NCBI RefSeq assembly: GCF_000721265.1 | Contig: NZ_JOFZ01000003.1 | Coordinates: forward strand, 62,001 to 126,000 | Direction of reading: 5' to 3' | Length of the DNA stretch: 64,000 nt | DNA from: Streptomyces sp. NRRL F-5126 | Lineage (GTDB): Bacteria; Actinomycetota; Actinomycetes; Streptomycetales; Streptomycetaceae | Shown here: positions 24,464 through 32,343 of the stretch, one piece after another | Layout of the letters: each line of letters opens with the position of its first letter | Numbering within the stretch: the first letter of the stretch is position 1 | Notes under the pieces: generated by a model | What the model saw: only the letters and a program-made list of their open reading frames with translations | The model's database searches: none | Told to the model about the DNA's origin: nothing | Program-made: the position numbers and the translations under genes

Positions 24464-25945
24464 TCAGGCGGGTAGGCGGTTGATCGGGTGGTCGCCGGTC
24501 GCCCACAGGTACTGCGTCGCGTAGGCGCGCCACGGCCGCCAGGCCGCCGCCCGGGCCGTCAGTGCGGCCGGGGCGGCCGGGAGGCCGAGGTGCGCGGCTG
24601 CCTTCCGCATGCCGAGGTCGGTGGCGAGGAAGGCGTCGGGGTCGCCGAGCGCGCGCATGGCGATCACCTCCACGGTCCAGGGGCCGAAGCCGGGGAGCGC
24701 GGACAGCCGCGCCCGTGCCTCGTCCCAGTCGCTCTCGGGGCCGAGGCTGAGGGTTTCGGAGGCCAGCGCGTGGACGAGGCCCAGCAGGGTGCGGCGCCGG
24801 CTGCGGGGGAACGCGAGGGACTCGGGGTCGAGCGCCGCGAGTGCCCGCGGGGCCGGGAAGAGGTGCGTGAGCCCGCCTTCGGGGTCGTCCACCGGTGTGC
24901 CGTACGCGGTGACGAGGCGGGCCGCGTGCGTACGCGCCGCCGCCGTGGACACCTGCTGGCCGAGCACGGCGCGTACGGCGAACTCCGCCGCGTCCACCGT
25001 GCGCGGCACCCGCCGGCCGGGCGCCTTGCGCACCAGCGGTTCGAGCTCGGGGTCGGCGGCGAGCTGGGTGTCCACGGCGACGGGGTCGGCGTCCAGGTCG
25101 AGCAGCCTGCGGCAGCCGCTGATGGCGACCGTCAGGTCGCGCGGGTCGGTGAGCGAGAGCCGGCACGCCACGTGGCCCGGACGTGGCGAGAGGGAGACGA
25201 TGCCGTGCCCGTACGGCAGCGACAGTGTGCGCCGGTACGCACCGTCGCGCCACTCCTCCACGCCCGGCACGGCCGTTGCCGCGAGGTGCCCGAACAGGTT
25301 GTCCGGGTTGAGCGGCTCGCGGAAGGGCAGCCGGAGCGCGATGGCGCCCGGCACGGGCGCCTCGGTGCCGCGCCCGCCGCTCGCCGCGCCGCGCCGGCGC
25401 AGCTCGCTCGGTGCGAGGGCGAAGACCTCCTGGACCGTGTCGTTGAACGACCGCACGGAGGCGAAGCCGGCCGCGAAGGCGATCTCGGCCATCGGCAGCC
25501 GCGTCGTCTCGATCAGCAGCCTGGCGGTCTGGGCGCGCTGGGCGCGTGCGAGCGCCAGGGGTCCTGCACCGAGTTCGGCGCGCAGCTGTCGCTCGATCTG
25601 GCGCGACGAGTAGCCGAGCCGTGAGGCGAGCCCCGGCACGCCCTCGCGGTCCACGACACCGTCCTGGATGAGCCGCATCGCGCGGGCCACGCTGTCGGCG
25701 CGGGCGTTCCAGGCGGGCGAGCCGGGGCTCGCGTCGGGCCTGCACCGCTTGCAGGCGCGGAACCCGGCCTGCTGGCACGCTGCGGCGCTCGGGTGGAAGA
25801 CCATGTTCTGCGTCTTCGGTGGCACGACGGGGCAGCTGGGCCTGCAGTAGATACCCGTGGTCAGCACGGCGGTGAAGAACCAGCCGTCGAACCGCGCGTC
25901 CTTCGACCGTACGGCCCGGATGCAGCGTTCCCTGTCGGTGTGCAT
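24464..25945 (-). CDS. alkA: Ada-AlkA fusion: methyl-phosphotriester sensor and 3-methyladenine DNA glycosylase
   Basis: The 493-residue protein joins three modules. Residues ~5-75 are the Ada zinc domain with C34, C38, C65 and C68 (GIYCRPSC, FRACKRC), where one Cys can accept a methyl from phosphotriesters. Residues ~85-180 are an AraC-type helix-turn-helix (MAEIAFAAGFASVRSFNDTVQEVF). Residues ~200-493 are AlkA-type glycosylase with the helix-hairpin-helix LPGFGPWTVEVIAMRALGD and the catalytic Asp in FLATDLG. It should switch on its own operon when methylated and excise alkylated bases. Fusion in this order is common in actinobacteria. Confidence 0.93.
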   Translation of the reverse strand: MHTDRERCIRAVRSKDARFDGWFFTAVLTTGIYCRPSCPVVPPKTQNMVFHPSAAACQQAGFRACKRCRPDASPGSPAWNARADSVARAMRLIQDGVVDREGVPGLASRLGYSSRQIERQLRAELGAGPLALARAQRAQTARLLIETTRLPMAEIAFAAGFASVRSFNDTVQEVFALAPSELRRRGAASGGRGTEAPVPGAIALRLPFREPLNPDNLFGHLAATAVPGVEEWRDGAYRRTLSLPYGHGIVSLSPRPGHVACRLSLTDPRDLTVAISGCRRLLDLDADPVAVDTQLAADPELEPLVRKAPGRRVPRTVDAAEFAVRAVLGQQVSTAAARTHAARLVTAYGTPVDDPEGGLTHLFPAPRALAALDPESLAFPRSRRRTLLGLVHALASETLSLGPESDWDEARARLSALPGFGPWTVEVIAMRALGDPDAFLATDLGMRKAAAHLGLPAAPAALTARAAAWRPWRAYATQYLWATGDHPINRLPA

Positions 25946-26084
25946 GACCCCAGCATGCGGGACGGGAGAGGCCGAAGCTCGCAGAAAAACGACATCAGGC
26001 CGGCCGGTCCCCCGCCCGCGGTCATCGCGACGGCCGCGTGATCCGCCCCCGCCCCGCGAGCGGCCCGCGCGGTAGCATCCACGC

Positions 26085-26138
26085 GTGACCAGTACCCGCG
26101 CAACTCCAGCCCGCGCCAAGCGGATTGCCGCCTCGTGA
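26085..26138 (+). CDS. 17-residue leader peptide coupled to the metallophosphoesterase
   Basis: A short frame (GTG start, product VTSTRATPARAKRIAAS) ends in the TGA at 26136-26138, which overlaps the metallophosphoesterase GTG at 26135 as GTGA. TAGCAT at 26073-26078 lies six bases before its GTG, as expected for a leaderless message. The next gene has only a weak ribosome site, so translation of this leader may deliver ribosomes to it. It is too short for statistical support. Confidence 0.45.
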   Translation: MTSTRATPARAKRIAAS

Positions 26139-26995
26139 GCGCCCCGGCCGACGGCGGCCGGTTGCTCGCCATCAGCGACCTGCACGCGGCGCACGCCGCC
26201 AACAAGGAGATCATCGACGGGCTGCGGCCGACGTCCGACGGGGACTGGCTGCTCGTCGCGGGAGACGTCGGCGAGGTCAGCACGGACATCGAACGCACCC
26301 TCACCCTGCTCGCCGAGCGGTTCGCCACCGTGGTCTGGGTGCCGGGCAACCACGAGTTGTGGACGCATCCGTCCGATCCCCTGACGCTGCGCGGCGACCA
26401 CCGCTACCGGCACCTCGTGTCCTTCTGCCGGGGGCTCGGGATCGTCACGCCCGAGGATCCCTACCCGGTGTGGCGCGGCGCGGGTGGCCCCGCCATCGTC
26501 GCCCCGCTGTTCCTGCTGTACGACTACACGTTCCACGCCCCCGGCACGTCGAGCAAGGAGGAGTCGCTGCGCACGGCGCACGAGGCGGGCGTGGTGTGCA
26601 CGGACGAGTACCTGCTGCACCCGGACCCGTACGAGAGCCGCGACGCGTGGTGCCGTGCGAGGGTCGAGGCGACGCGGGCCCGGCTCGACGCGTGCGACCC
26701 GGAGCTGCCGACGGTGCTGGTCAGCCACTGGCCGCTGGTGCGCGAGCCGACGGACATCATGTACCACCCCGAGTTCGCCCAGTGGTGCGGGACGGTGGCG
26801 ACGGCCGACTGGCACGTCAGATACCGGGCGGCGGCGGCCGTCTACGGGCATCTGCACATCCCGCGCACCACGTCGTACGACGGTGTGCCGTTCGTCGAGG
26901 TCTCCGTGGGCTATCCGCGCGAGTGGTCCGGGCGCTCCGGCCCGGCGCCGGGACTGCGCCGTATCCTGCCCGCTCCCGCGGGAGCGGCGCGGTGA
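26135..26995 (+). CDS. calcineurin-like metallophosphoesterase
   Basis: The 286-residue product shows all metal motifs of the family in order: SDLHAAH (residue ~15), GDVGE, GNHEL, LVSHWPL and YGHLHI. It should hydrolyse a phosphomono- or diester with two metal ions; a substrate is not evident. It is co-translated with the phosphopantetheinyl transferase (GTGA overlap). The pairing suggests a role in carrier-protein metabolism, for example turnover of a phosphopantetheine compound, but this is inference. Confidence 0.88.
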   Translation: MSAPADGGRLLAISDLHAAHAANKEIIDGLRPTSDGDWLLVAGDVGEVSTDIERTLTLLAERFATVVWVPGNHELWTHPSDPLTLRGDHRYRHLVSFCRGLGIVTPEDPYPVWRGAGGPAIVAPLFLLYDYTFHAPGTSSKEESLRTAHEAGVVCTDEYLLHPDPYESRDAWCRARVEATRARLDACDPELPTVLVSHWPLVREPTDIMYHPEFAQWCGTVATADWHVRYRAAAAVYGHLHIPRTTSYDGVPFVEVSVGYPREWSGRSGPAPGLRRILPAPAGAAR

Positions 26996-27684
26996 TCGCG
27001 GAGCTGCTGCCGCGCTCGGTGACCGCGTACGACACGTTCGCCGACGCGTCGGGCGACGTGCTGTTCCCCGAGGAGGAGGCCGTGGTGGCGCGCGCCGTCG
27101 ACAAGCGGCGCCGCGAGTTCGCGACGGTCAGGGAGCTCGCCAGGACGGCGATGGCGGAGCTCGGTGTCGCACCCGTGCCCCTCCTTCCGGACCGGCGGGG
27201 CGCGCCGCGGTGGCCCGAGGGGATCGTCGGCAGCATGACGCACTGCGACGGCTACCGCGCGGTGGCGGTGGCCCGTGCCAGGGAGGTCTGCGCGATAGGG
27301 GTGGACGCGGAGCCCAACGCGCCGCTGCCGGACGGCGTGCTCGATGTCGTGACGGTGCCGGCCGAGCGCGCCGTGCTGGCGGAGCTGGCCGCGACGCACC
27401 CGAAGGTGGCGTGGGACCGGCTGGTGTTCAGCGCCAAGGAGTCCGTCTTCAAGGCGTGGTACCCGAGGACGCGCCACGAGCTCGACTTCACCGAGGCCGA
27501 GGTGGTGCCCGTGCCCGAGGGCGAAGCGGCCGGCACCTTCACGTTCACGCTTGCTCCAGGGCCCGACGCGCCGGATCCCCGGTGGCTGACCGTGGCGCGC
27601 GGGCGCTGGACGGTAGGCGACGGCGTCGTGATCACGGCCCTGTCGTTGCCCGCGGCGAACCTGCCCGGGCAGCGGCGCGGCTGA
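26992..27684 (+). CDS. 4'-phosphopantetheinyl transferase (EntD/Sfp-like)
   Basis: The 230-residue product transfers 4'-phosphopantetheine from CoA to acyl or peptidyl carrier proteins, activating polyketide and non-ribosomal peptide synthases. The magnesium site is IGVDAEPN (Asp105, Glu107) and the second motif is FSAKESVFKAWYP (Lys149, Glu150, Lys154). VGSMTHCDGYRAVAVA is the CoA-contact His region. Length and the MIAELLP opening fit the EntD-like branch found in Streptomyces. The GTG overlaps the metallophosphoesterase stop. Its partner synthases are outside this window. Confidence 0.92.
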   Translation: MIAELLPRSVTAYDTFADASGDVLFPEEEAVVARAVDKRRREFATVRELARTAMAELGVAPVPLLPDRRGAPRWPEGIVGSMTHCDGYRAVAVARAREVCAIGVDAEPNAPLPDGVLDVVTVPAERAVLAELAATHPKVAWDRLVFSAKESVFKAWYPRTRHELDFTEAEVVPVPEGEAAGTFTFTLAPGPDAPDPRWLTVARGRWTVGDGVVITALSLPAANLPGQRRG

Positions 27685-27713
27685 GCCTGCGCCGCGCCGC
27701 CGCGCCGTGGCCG

Positions 27714-27977
27714 TCAGGCCCGCACGTCGGAGACGTCCAGGACGTCGACGAGGCGGCCCAGCTTGCCGCGGGCGCGGGCCCCGTCGCGGCGGGGGACCTC
27801 CACCCAGGCCACTGCGGGGCCGTGCGGTGGCACGTCGTAGGACAGGTGCCGCACCTCCATGGCGCCCAGGGCCGAGGCAATGCGTCCGAGTGCGCCGTGG
27901 CCCGCGCTCACGGTGACCCGGAGCGTGCAGGCGGCACGGGGTGCCGTGGAGTCCTGTCCTGAGGCGTTCGTCGTCAT
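27714..27977 (-). CDS. orphan ACT-domain protein resembling IlvM (acetolactate synthase small subunit)
   Basis: The 87-residue product is essentially one ACT domain. It runs CTLRVTVSAGHGALGRIAS, then VRHLSYDV, AVAWVEVPR, and ends GKLGRLVDVLDVSDV. Length and the final L-V-D-V-x-x-V match enteric IlvM, the small subunit that binds branched-chain amino acids. No large acetolactate synthase subunit is nearby, so it may act at a distance or sense an amino acid for another enzyme. Its 5' region holds an intrinsic terminator about 90 bp before the ATG, compatible with attenuation. The frame is open further upstream but the start at 27977 gives a normal protein. Confidence 0.7.
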   Translation of the reverse strand: MTTNASGQDSTAPRAACTLRVTVSAGHGALGRIASALGAMEVRHLSYDVPPHGPAVAWVEVPRRDGARARGKLGRLVDVLDVSDVRA

Positions 27978-28065
27978 GGCGGTGTCCTGTCCTTCTCGCG
28001 CGTGCCTGATGGGCCGCGTCGGTGGTGGCTCGTGGCCGGGGAGTACGCGGCGGCGGGGGAACCGG

Positions 28066-28100
28066 GGAAAGAAAAAGACCCCTCGCGGGTGCGAGAGGTC
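28066..28100 (-). terminator. intrinsic terminator or attenuator before the ACT gene
   Basis: Read on the minus strand, GACCTCTCGC-ACCC-GCGAGGGGTC is a 10-bp stem with one G-U pair, followed by a run TTTTTCTTT. Such a clear U-run is rare in this GC-rich genome. It is 184 bp past the SDR stop and 89 bp before the ACT start, so it may end the SDR message, attenuate the ACT gene, or do both. The rest of the 306-bp gap 27978-28283 holds a small GGGGAG-CGAAC-CTCCCC hairpin and a Leu-Ile-Ile codon run (28176-28181 region) in an open frame from 28193, but no clear separate gene. Confidence 0.75.
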
Positions 28101-28283
28101 TGCGTGCGGGCGGTGGGCCGCGCGAGGGGGAGGTTCGCTCCCCGGTCGGCCCGGTGCCGGCACGCTGCCGCTGATAATGAGCCGGCGCCGCATGGCGGCG
28201 ATTGTGGCACCACCGGGCCGTCCCTGGGACGCCCGTCTCACCTGGCGGACCGCCGCCCTGAGCGGCGGCCGCGCGGCGGGACG

Positions 28284-29045
28284 TCAGGCGGTGCGGCCGG
28301 GGAGCATGGCGAGGGCCTGGGAGCGCTGTGCGACCAGGTCGTCGTAGGTGCCGTCGCGCTCGGCCCAGCGGTGCATCAGGACGCCCTTCACGAGGATCTC
28401 GCGGGGGGTGGGCTCCTGCGCGAGCAGGTCCATGACCTCCTGCGCGAAGTCGCCGAGCGGCAGCGCGTGCGGGTTCACCTGTTCCTGGGCAGACGTGGCG
28501 ACGGCCGGCGGTACGAGTTCGACGACGCCGACCCCGGTGGAGTCGAGTTGCGCGCGCAGCGCCTCGGAGTACGCGTGCACCGCGGCCTTCGAGGCGGCGT
28601 AGGTGGGCATGGGGGGGAAGGGCAGGAAGGCGATGCCCGAGGTCACGGTGATGAAGGTGCCGGAGCCGCGTGCGACCAGGTGCGGGGTGAAGGCGTCGAT
28701 GGTCCGGATGGTGCCGATGAGGTTGGTGTCGATCGTCGTACGCGCCGCCTCGAAGTGCGCCGGGTCGCGCAGGTCCTCCAGGAGCATGGCACCCGCCATC
28801 GTCACCACGGTGTCCAGTTCGGGGAAGCGGGCGAGCACGGCGTCGCGGGCGGCGGCGACGGACCCGCTGTCGGTGACGTCGACACTGACGGTGCCGAGGC
28901 CCTCGGCGGCGAGTTCCGAGAGGGCACGCGCATCGCGGCCGCCGACGGCCACCGTGCTGCCCGCCGCGGCGAAGCGCCGGGCCAGTTCCCGGCCGATGCC
29001 CGAGGTTCCGCCGACGATGAATACAGTGCGGCCGGAGAGATCCAT
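28284..29045 (-). CDS. short-chain dehydrogenase/reductase (DltE-like)
   Basis: The 253-residue classical SDR has the NAD(P) loop VGGTSGIGRELAR, the VDVT adenine contact, TMAGAM (NNAG-equivalent, altered), then Ser in TVTSGIAF and the catalytic pair in PTYAASKAAVHAYSEALR. The form and length match the DltE/YusZ group, whose substrates are mostly unknown. The ATG at 29045 follows GGAAGA. It is divergent from an XRE regulator that probably controls it, as is common for such pairs. Confidence 0.87.
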   Translation of the reverse strand: MDLSGRTVFIVGGTSGIGRELARRFAAAGSTVAVGGRDARALSELAAEGLGTVSVDVTDSGSVAAARDAVLARFPELDTVVTMAGAMLLEDLRDPAHFEAARTTIDTNLIGTIRTIDAFTPHLVARGSGTFITVTSGIAFLPFPPMPTYAASKAAVHAYSEALRAQLDSTGVGVVELVPPAVATSAQEQVNPHALPLGDFAQEVMDLLAQEPTPREILVKGVLMHRWAERDGTYDDLVAQRSQALAMLPGRTA

Positions 29046-29194
29046 GAGGTCTTCCTTCCAGAGCGATGGTCCTGTCCGTCTCGAACAGCGACACAGCGAG
29101 TCTCGGCGGCGGCCGCCGCATGCGGGAGAGCCCCCGTCCTCCCTGGTCCTGCCAGGGCCCCCGTCGCCCGCGCACACCGCATTACGGTGGCGGT

Positions 29195-30013
29195 ATGAAG
29201 GACGAGGAAGCGGGCAACCGGCTCGGCAGCTACCTCCGCGCCCGGCGCGAGCTGGTCACTCCCGCACAGGCCGGGATCCTGCCGGGCGGCAACCGCCGCG
29301 TGCCCGGCCTGCGCCGCGAGGAAGTGGCCCTGCTCGCCGGGATCAGCCCCGACTACTACCTGCGCCTTGAGCGCGGCCGCGACAAGAACCCGTCGCAGCA
29401 GGTCCTCACGTCACTCGCGCGCGTGCTGCGCCTCGACGAGGTCGAGCGCGCGTATCTGCTCGGCCTCACGGCGGCACGGCCCAGGGCGCCGCGCCGCAAG
29501 CGGCCCGAGCACGTGCCGGCGAGGGTGCACCAGCTCCTCGCCCACCTGCAGATTCCCGCGTTCGTCGAAGGGCGCGCGTTCGACGTCCTGGCGTCCAACC
29601 CGATGGCGGTGGCGTTCTCCCCCCGCCTGCGGCCCGGGGAGAACAGGCTGCGCTCCCTCCTGCTCGACCCCGAGGAACGCGCCTTCCACCAGGACTGGGC
29701 GCGGGCCACCGCCGGCTTCGTCGCGGCCCTGCGTGCCACAATCGGGGACGACACCGACAACCCGCGGTTCGTCGAACTCGTCGGCGAGCTCGCACTGTCC
29801 AGCCCGCGGTTTCGCACCCTGTGGGCGCGGCACGACGTCCGCGACCTGGAGGGCGGCACCGCTGCCGTGCACCACCCGGTCGTCGGTGAACTCCGCCTCC
29901 ACCGCGACAAACTCCCTGTCGAGGACGTTCTCCTGGTCGTCTACTACCCCGACAAGGACAGCGACAGCGACGAGAAGCTGCGGCTGCTCGCGACGCTCTC
30001 CCAGACGCCCTGA
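29195..30013 (+). CDS. XRE-family regulator with MmyB-like ligand domain
   Basis: The 272-residue product has an N-terminal helix-turn-helix (RRVPGLRREEVALLAGISPD then YYLRLERGRDKNPS) at residues ~33-65. The C-terminal half, with VEGRAFDVLASNPMAVAF, LLLDPEERAFHQDW and GGTAAVHHPVVGEL, is the MmyB-like ligand-binding domain (MLTR class), which has a PAS-type fold and binds fatty-acid-like ligands in known cases. Such regulators often sit opposite an SDR gene they repress, as here. The ATG at 29195 has little ribosome site and may be leaderless. Confidence 0.9.
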   Translation: MKDEEAGNRLGSYLRARRELVTPAQAGILPGGNRRVPGLRREEVALLAGISPDYYLRLERGRDKNPSQQVLTSLARVLRLDEVERAYLLGLTAARPRAPRRKRPEHVPARVHQLLAHLQIPAFVEGRAFDVLASNPMAVAFSPRLRPGENRLRSLLLDPEERAFHQDWARATAGFVAALRATIGDDTDNPRFVELVGELALSSPRFRTLWARHDVRDLEGGTAAVHHPVVGELRLHRDKLPVEDVLLVVYYPDKDSDSDEKLRLLATLSQTP

Positions 30014-30027
30014 CCGCCGGCCGGCGG
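30014..30027. terminator. GC palindrome between converging regulator and oxidase genes
   Basis: CCGCCGG-CCGGCGG is a perfect 14-base palindrome placed in the 24-bp gap between the two stops (30013 and 30038). It could end transcripts from both sides, but it has no loop or T-run, so the support is weak. Confidence 0.3.
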
Positions 30028-30037
30028 CGACGCGCGG

Positions 30038-31447
30038 CTACCGCCTCCTGCGCAGTTCGCGCCACACGGCCTTGGCCGCGTTGTGCCCGCTCATCCCGTG
30101 CACCCCGGGTCCCGGCGGTGTGGCGGACGAGCAGAGGAAGACCGCCGGGTGGGGCGTCGTGTACGGGGAGAGCGTCAGCTTCGGGCGCAGCAGCAGCTGG
30201 AGCCCCTGGGCCGCGCCGCAGGCGATGTCGCCGCCCACGTAGTTCGCGTTGTGCCGGGCGAGTTCGGGCGGTCCCGCCGTCGCCCGGGCGAGGACCAGGT
30301 CGCGGAAGCCGGGGGCGAAACGGTCGAGTTGGCGCTCGACCGCGTCCGTGAGGTCGCCCGTCCAGCCGTGCGGGACATGCCCGTACGCCCAGAAGACGTG
30401 CTTGCCCTCCGGCGCCCTCGACGGGTCCACCACGCTCGGCTGAGCGGTGATCAGGAACGGGACATCGGGGGCGGCGGATCCGTAGGCCTGCTTCAGGGCG
30501 GTGCCGATCTCGGCGCTCGTGGGACCGATCTGCACGGTGCCCGCGCGGCGTGCGGCCTCCGCTGTCCACGGCATGGGCCCGTCGAGGGCGTAATCGATCT
30601 TGAACACGCCGGGCCCGTACCGGTACCCGTCGTAGTAGCGGCCGAGTCCCGCGATCCGGGCGAGCGCCGTCGGCGAGGTGTCGAACACGTAGGCGCGGGC
30701 CGGCGGGAGGTCGTCGAGGCGCTTGACCTCGAAGTCGGTGTGGACGCTGCCGCCGCACGCCCGCAAGTACCCGGCCAGCGCGTCGGAGACCGCCTGGGAT
30801 CCGCCGCGCGCCACCGGCCAGCCGCCCGCGTGCGCGGCGAGCGCGAACATCAGGCCGATCCCGGCCGTCGCGAGGCCGCCGAGCGGCGAGATGACGTGTG
30901 CGGCCAGCCCTGCGAACAGTGCCTTGGCCCTCTCGTCGCGGAATCGGCGCACCAGCCAGTTGTACGGGGGCAGCCCGGCGAGCCCGAAGCGGGCGAGCGT
31001 CACGATGTCGCGCGGCAGCCCTCGCGGGGGCAGCGAGAGGAAGTCCGCCGCGAGCGTGTCCCACCGGCCGAGGAACGGCGCGACGAGCCGCCGGTAGGCG
31101 CCCGCGTCGTGCGGGCCGAGGGACGCGGCCGTCTCGGCGACCGACCGGGCGAGCACCGCGGCGGAGCCGTCGTCGAAGGGGTGCGCCATCGGCAGTTCCG
31201 CGTGCAGCCATTCGAGGCCGTGGCGTGCCAGCGGCATCCCGTTGAACGCGGGCGACCCGGCGCCCAGGGGATGCACGGCGGAGCACGGGTCGTGCCGGAA
31301 GCCGGGCAGCGTCAGCTCCTCGGTGCGGGCGCCGCCCCCGATGCTTTCCTCGGCCTCGAAGACCGCAACGGCCATACCCCGCCTGGCCAGTTCGGCCGCG
31401 GCGGTCAGCCCGTTGGGGCCCGCCCCCACGACGACGGCATCGAGCAT
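30038..31447 (-). CDS. FAD-dependent NAD(P)/FAD oxidoreductase, phytoene-desaturase-like
   Basis: The 469-residue product begins with the dinucleotide loop [20 protein letters not shown] and the [15 protein letters not shown] strand of the phytoene desaturase/amine oxidase superfamily. The C-terminal part has [14 protein letters not shown], closing the FAD site. It belongs to the broad group related to CrtI and to human PYROXD2 rather than to a proven carotenoid enzyme; no crtB or other carotenoid gene is near. The start at [10 protein letters not shown] is preferred over an upstream in-frame start at 31492. It is downstream of the inositol-phosphatase-like gene on the same strand. Confidence 0.85.
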   Translation of the reverse strand: MLDAVVVGAGPNGLTAAAELARRGMAVAVFEAEESIGGGARTEELTLPGFRHDPCSAVHPLGAGSPAFNGMPLARHGLEWLHAELPMAHPFDDGSAAVLARSVAETAASLGPHDAGAYRRLVAPFLGRWDTLAADFLSLPPRGLPRDIVTLARFGLAGLPPYNWLVRRFRDERAKALFAGLAAHVISPLGGLATAGIGLMFALAAHAGGWPVARGGSQAVSDALAGYLRACGGSVHTDFEVKRLDDLPPARAYVFDTSPTALARIAGLGRYYDGYRYGPGVFKIDYALDGPMPWTAEAARRAGTVQIGPTSAEIGTALKQAYGSAAPDVPFLITAQPSVVDPSRAPEGKHVFWAYGHVPHGWTGDLTDAVERQLDRFAPGFRDLVLARATAGPPELARHNANYVGGDIACGAAQGLQLLLRPKLTLSPYTTPHPAVFLCSSATPPGPGVHGMSGHNAAKAVWRELRRRR

Positions 31448-31511
31448 CGACGGCACCTCGGACTCCTTCGTCAGCCGACGGCAAGGGACCAAGGATAGGC
31501 CGCCCCCGCGG

Positions 31512-32342
31512 TCAGCCGCCCAGCAGGATCCGGCGCACGTGCCTGGCCGTCGCCTCGGTGCGCGCCGCGGTGAAGGGCAGCGCGTTGCCGCCGGTGATGC
31601 GGTAGGGCGCGCCGCTGAGGGTGAGGTGCGCGCCGCCGGCCTCCGTCACGAGCAGCAGCCCGGCCGCGTGGTCCCAGGCGTACTCCCAGTTGTACGCGAC
31701 GGCGTCCAACCCGCCTGTGGCGACGGCCAGGTAGTCGAGGCCCGCGGAACCGCTGCCGCGCAGCTCGGCACCGGAGCCGGCGAGTCCCGAAAGCGCGCGC
31801 TTCTGCTCCTTCGAGGTGTGGTCGGGGTGCGACATCGCGACGCGCAGCCGCCGGCCGGGCTCGGGCGGCCCCGGCCGAAGCACCTCGCCGTCCAGCCGTG
31901 CGCCGCGGCCGCGCAGCGCGACGGCCATCCGACCGGTGGCCGGCGCGTACGTCCAGGAGGCGAGGACCTCCCCGTAGCGCGCGAGGGCGACGAGCGTGCA
32001 GAACCCCGGCTCGCCGGCCACGAAGACGCGGGTGCCGTCGACGGGGTCCACGATCCACACCGGCGCGTCGCCGTCGAGCGCCTCGTACACCGATGGGTCC
32101 GCGTGTACGGACTCCTCGCCGACCACCACGGAGCCGGGCAGCAGCGCGGTGAGCGAGCGTGCGAGGTGTGCCTCGGCGCCGCGGTCGGCGACCGTGACGA
32201 GGTCGTGCGGGCCGCTCTTCTCCGCGATGTCGGCCGCCGACAGCTGCCGGTAGCGCGGCATGATCTCGGCCTCGGCGGCGGACCTGAGCGCCGCCTCGAC
32301 CGCCGCGCTGTCCGGTACGCGGAAGGCGGGTGCGCCGGCCAC
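31512..32342 (-). CDS. inositol monophosphatase family (CysQ / IMPase-like)
   Basis: The 276-residue product has the three metal motifs of the family: GEESVHAD (Glu), [13 protein letters not shown] (Asp-Pro-x-Asp-Gly-Thr) and [18 protein letters not shown] (Trp-Asp). It removes a phosphate from a small substrate such as inositol phosphate, fructose bisphosphate or 3'-phosphoadenosine 5'-phosphate; sequence does not choose among them. The GTG start at 32342 follows the stop of the upstream gene by one base (TGA-C-GTG), so translation is coupled. Its carrier gene upstream is gamma-glutamyltransferase-like. Confidence 0.85.
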   Translation of the reverse strand: MAGAPAFRVPDSAAVEAALRSAAEAEIMPRYRQLSAADIAEKSGPHDLVTVADRGAEAHLARSLTALLPGSVVVGEESVHADPSVYEALDGDAPVWIVDPVDGTRVFVAGEPGFCTLVALARYGEVLASWTYAPATGRMAVALRGRGARLDGEVLRPGPPEPGRRLRVAMSHPDHTSKEQKRALSGLAGSGAELRGSGSAGLDYLAVATGGLDAVAYNWEYAWDHAAGLLLVTEAGGAHLTLSGAPYRITGGNALPFTAARTEATARHVRRILLGG

Positions 32343-32343
32343 G

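Noticed and set aside
27974..28213. 79-codon frame (28213 down to 27974, minus strand) overlapping the ACT start by ATGA
   Set aside because: The four-base overlap is tempting, but the frame passes through the terminator stem, is rich in Pro/Arg/Ser/Thr, has no ribosome site and shows no domain.
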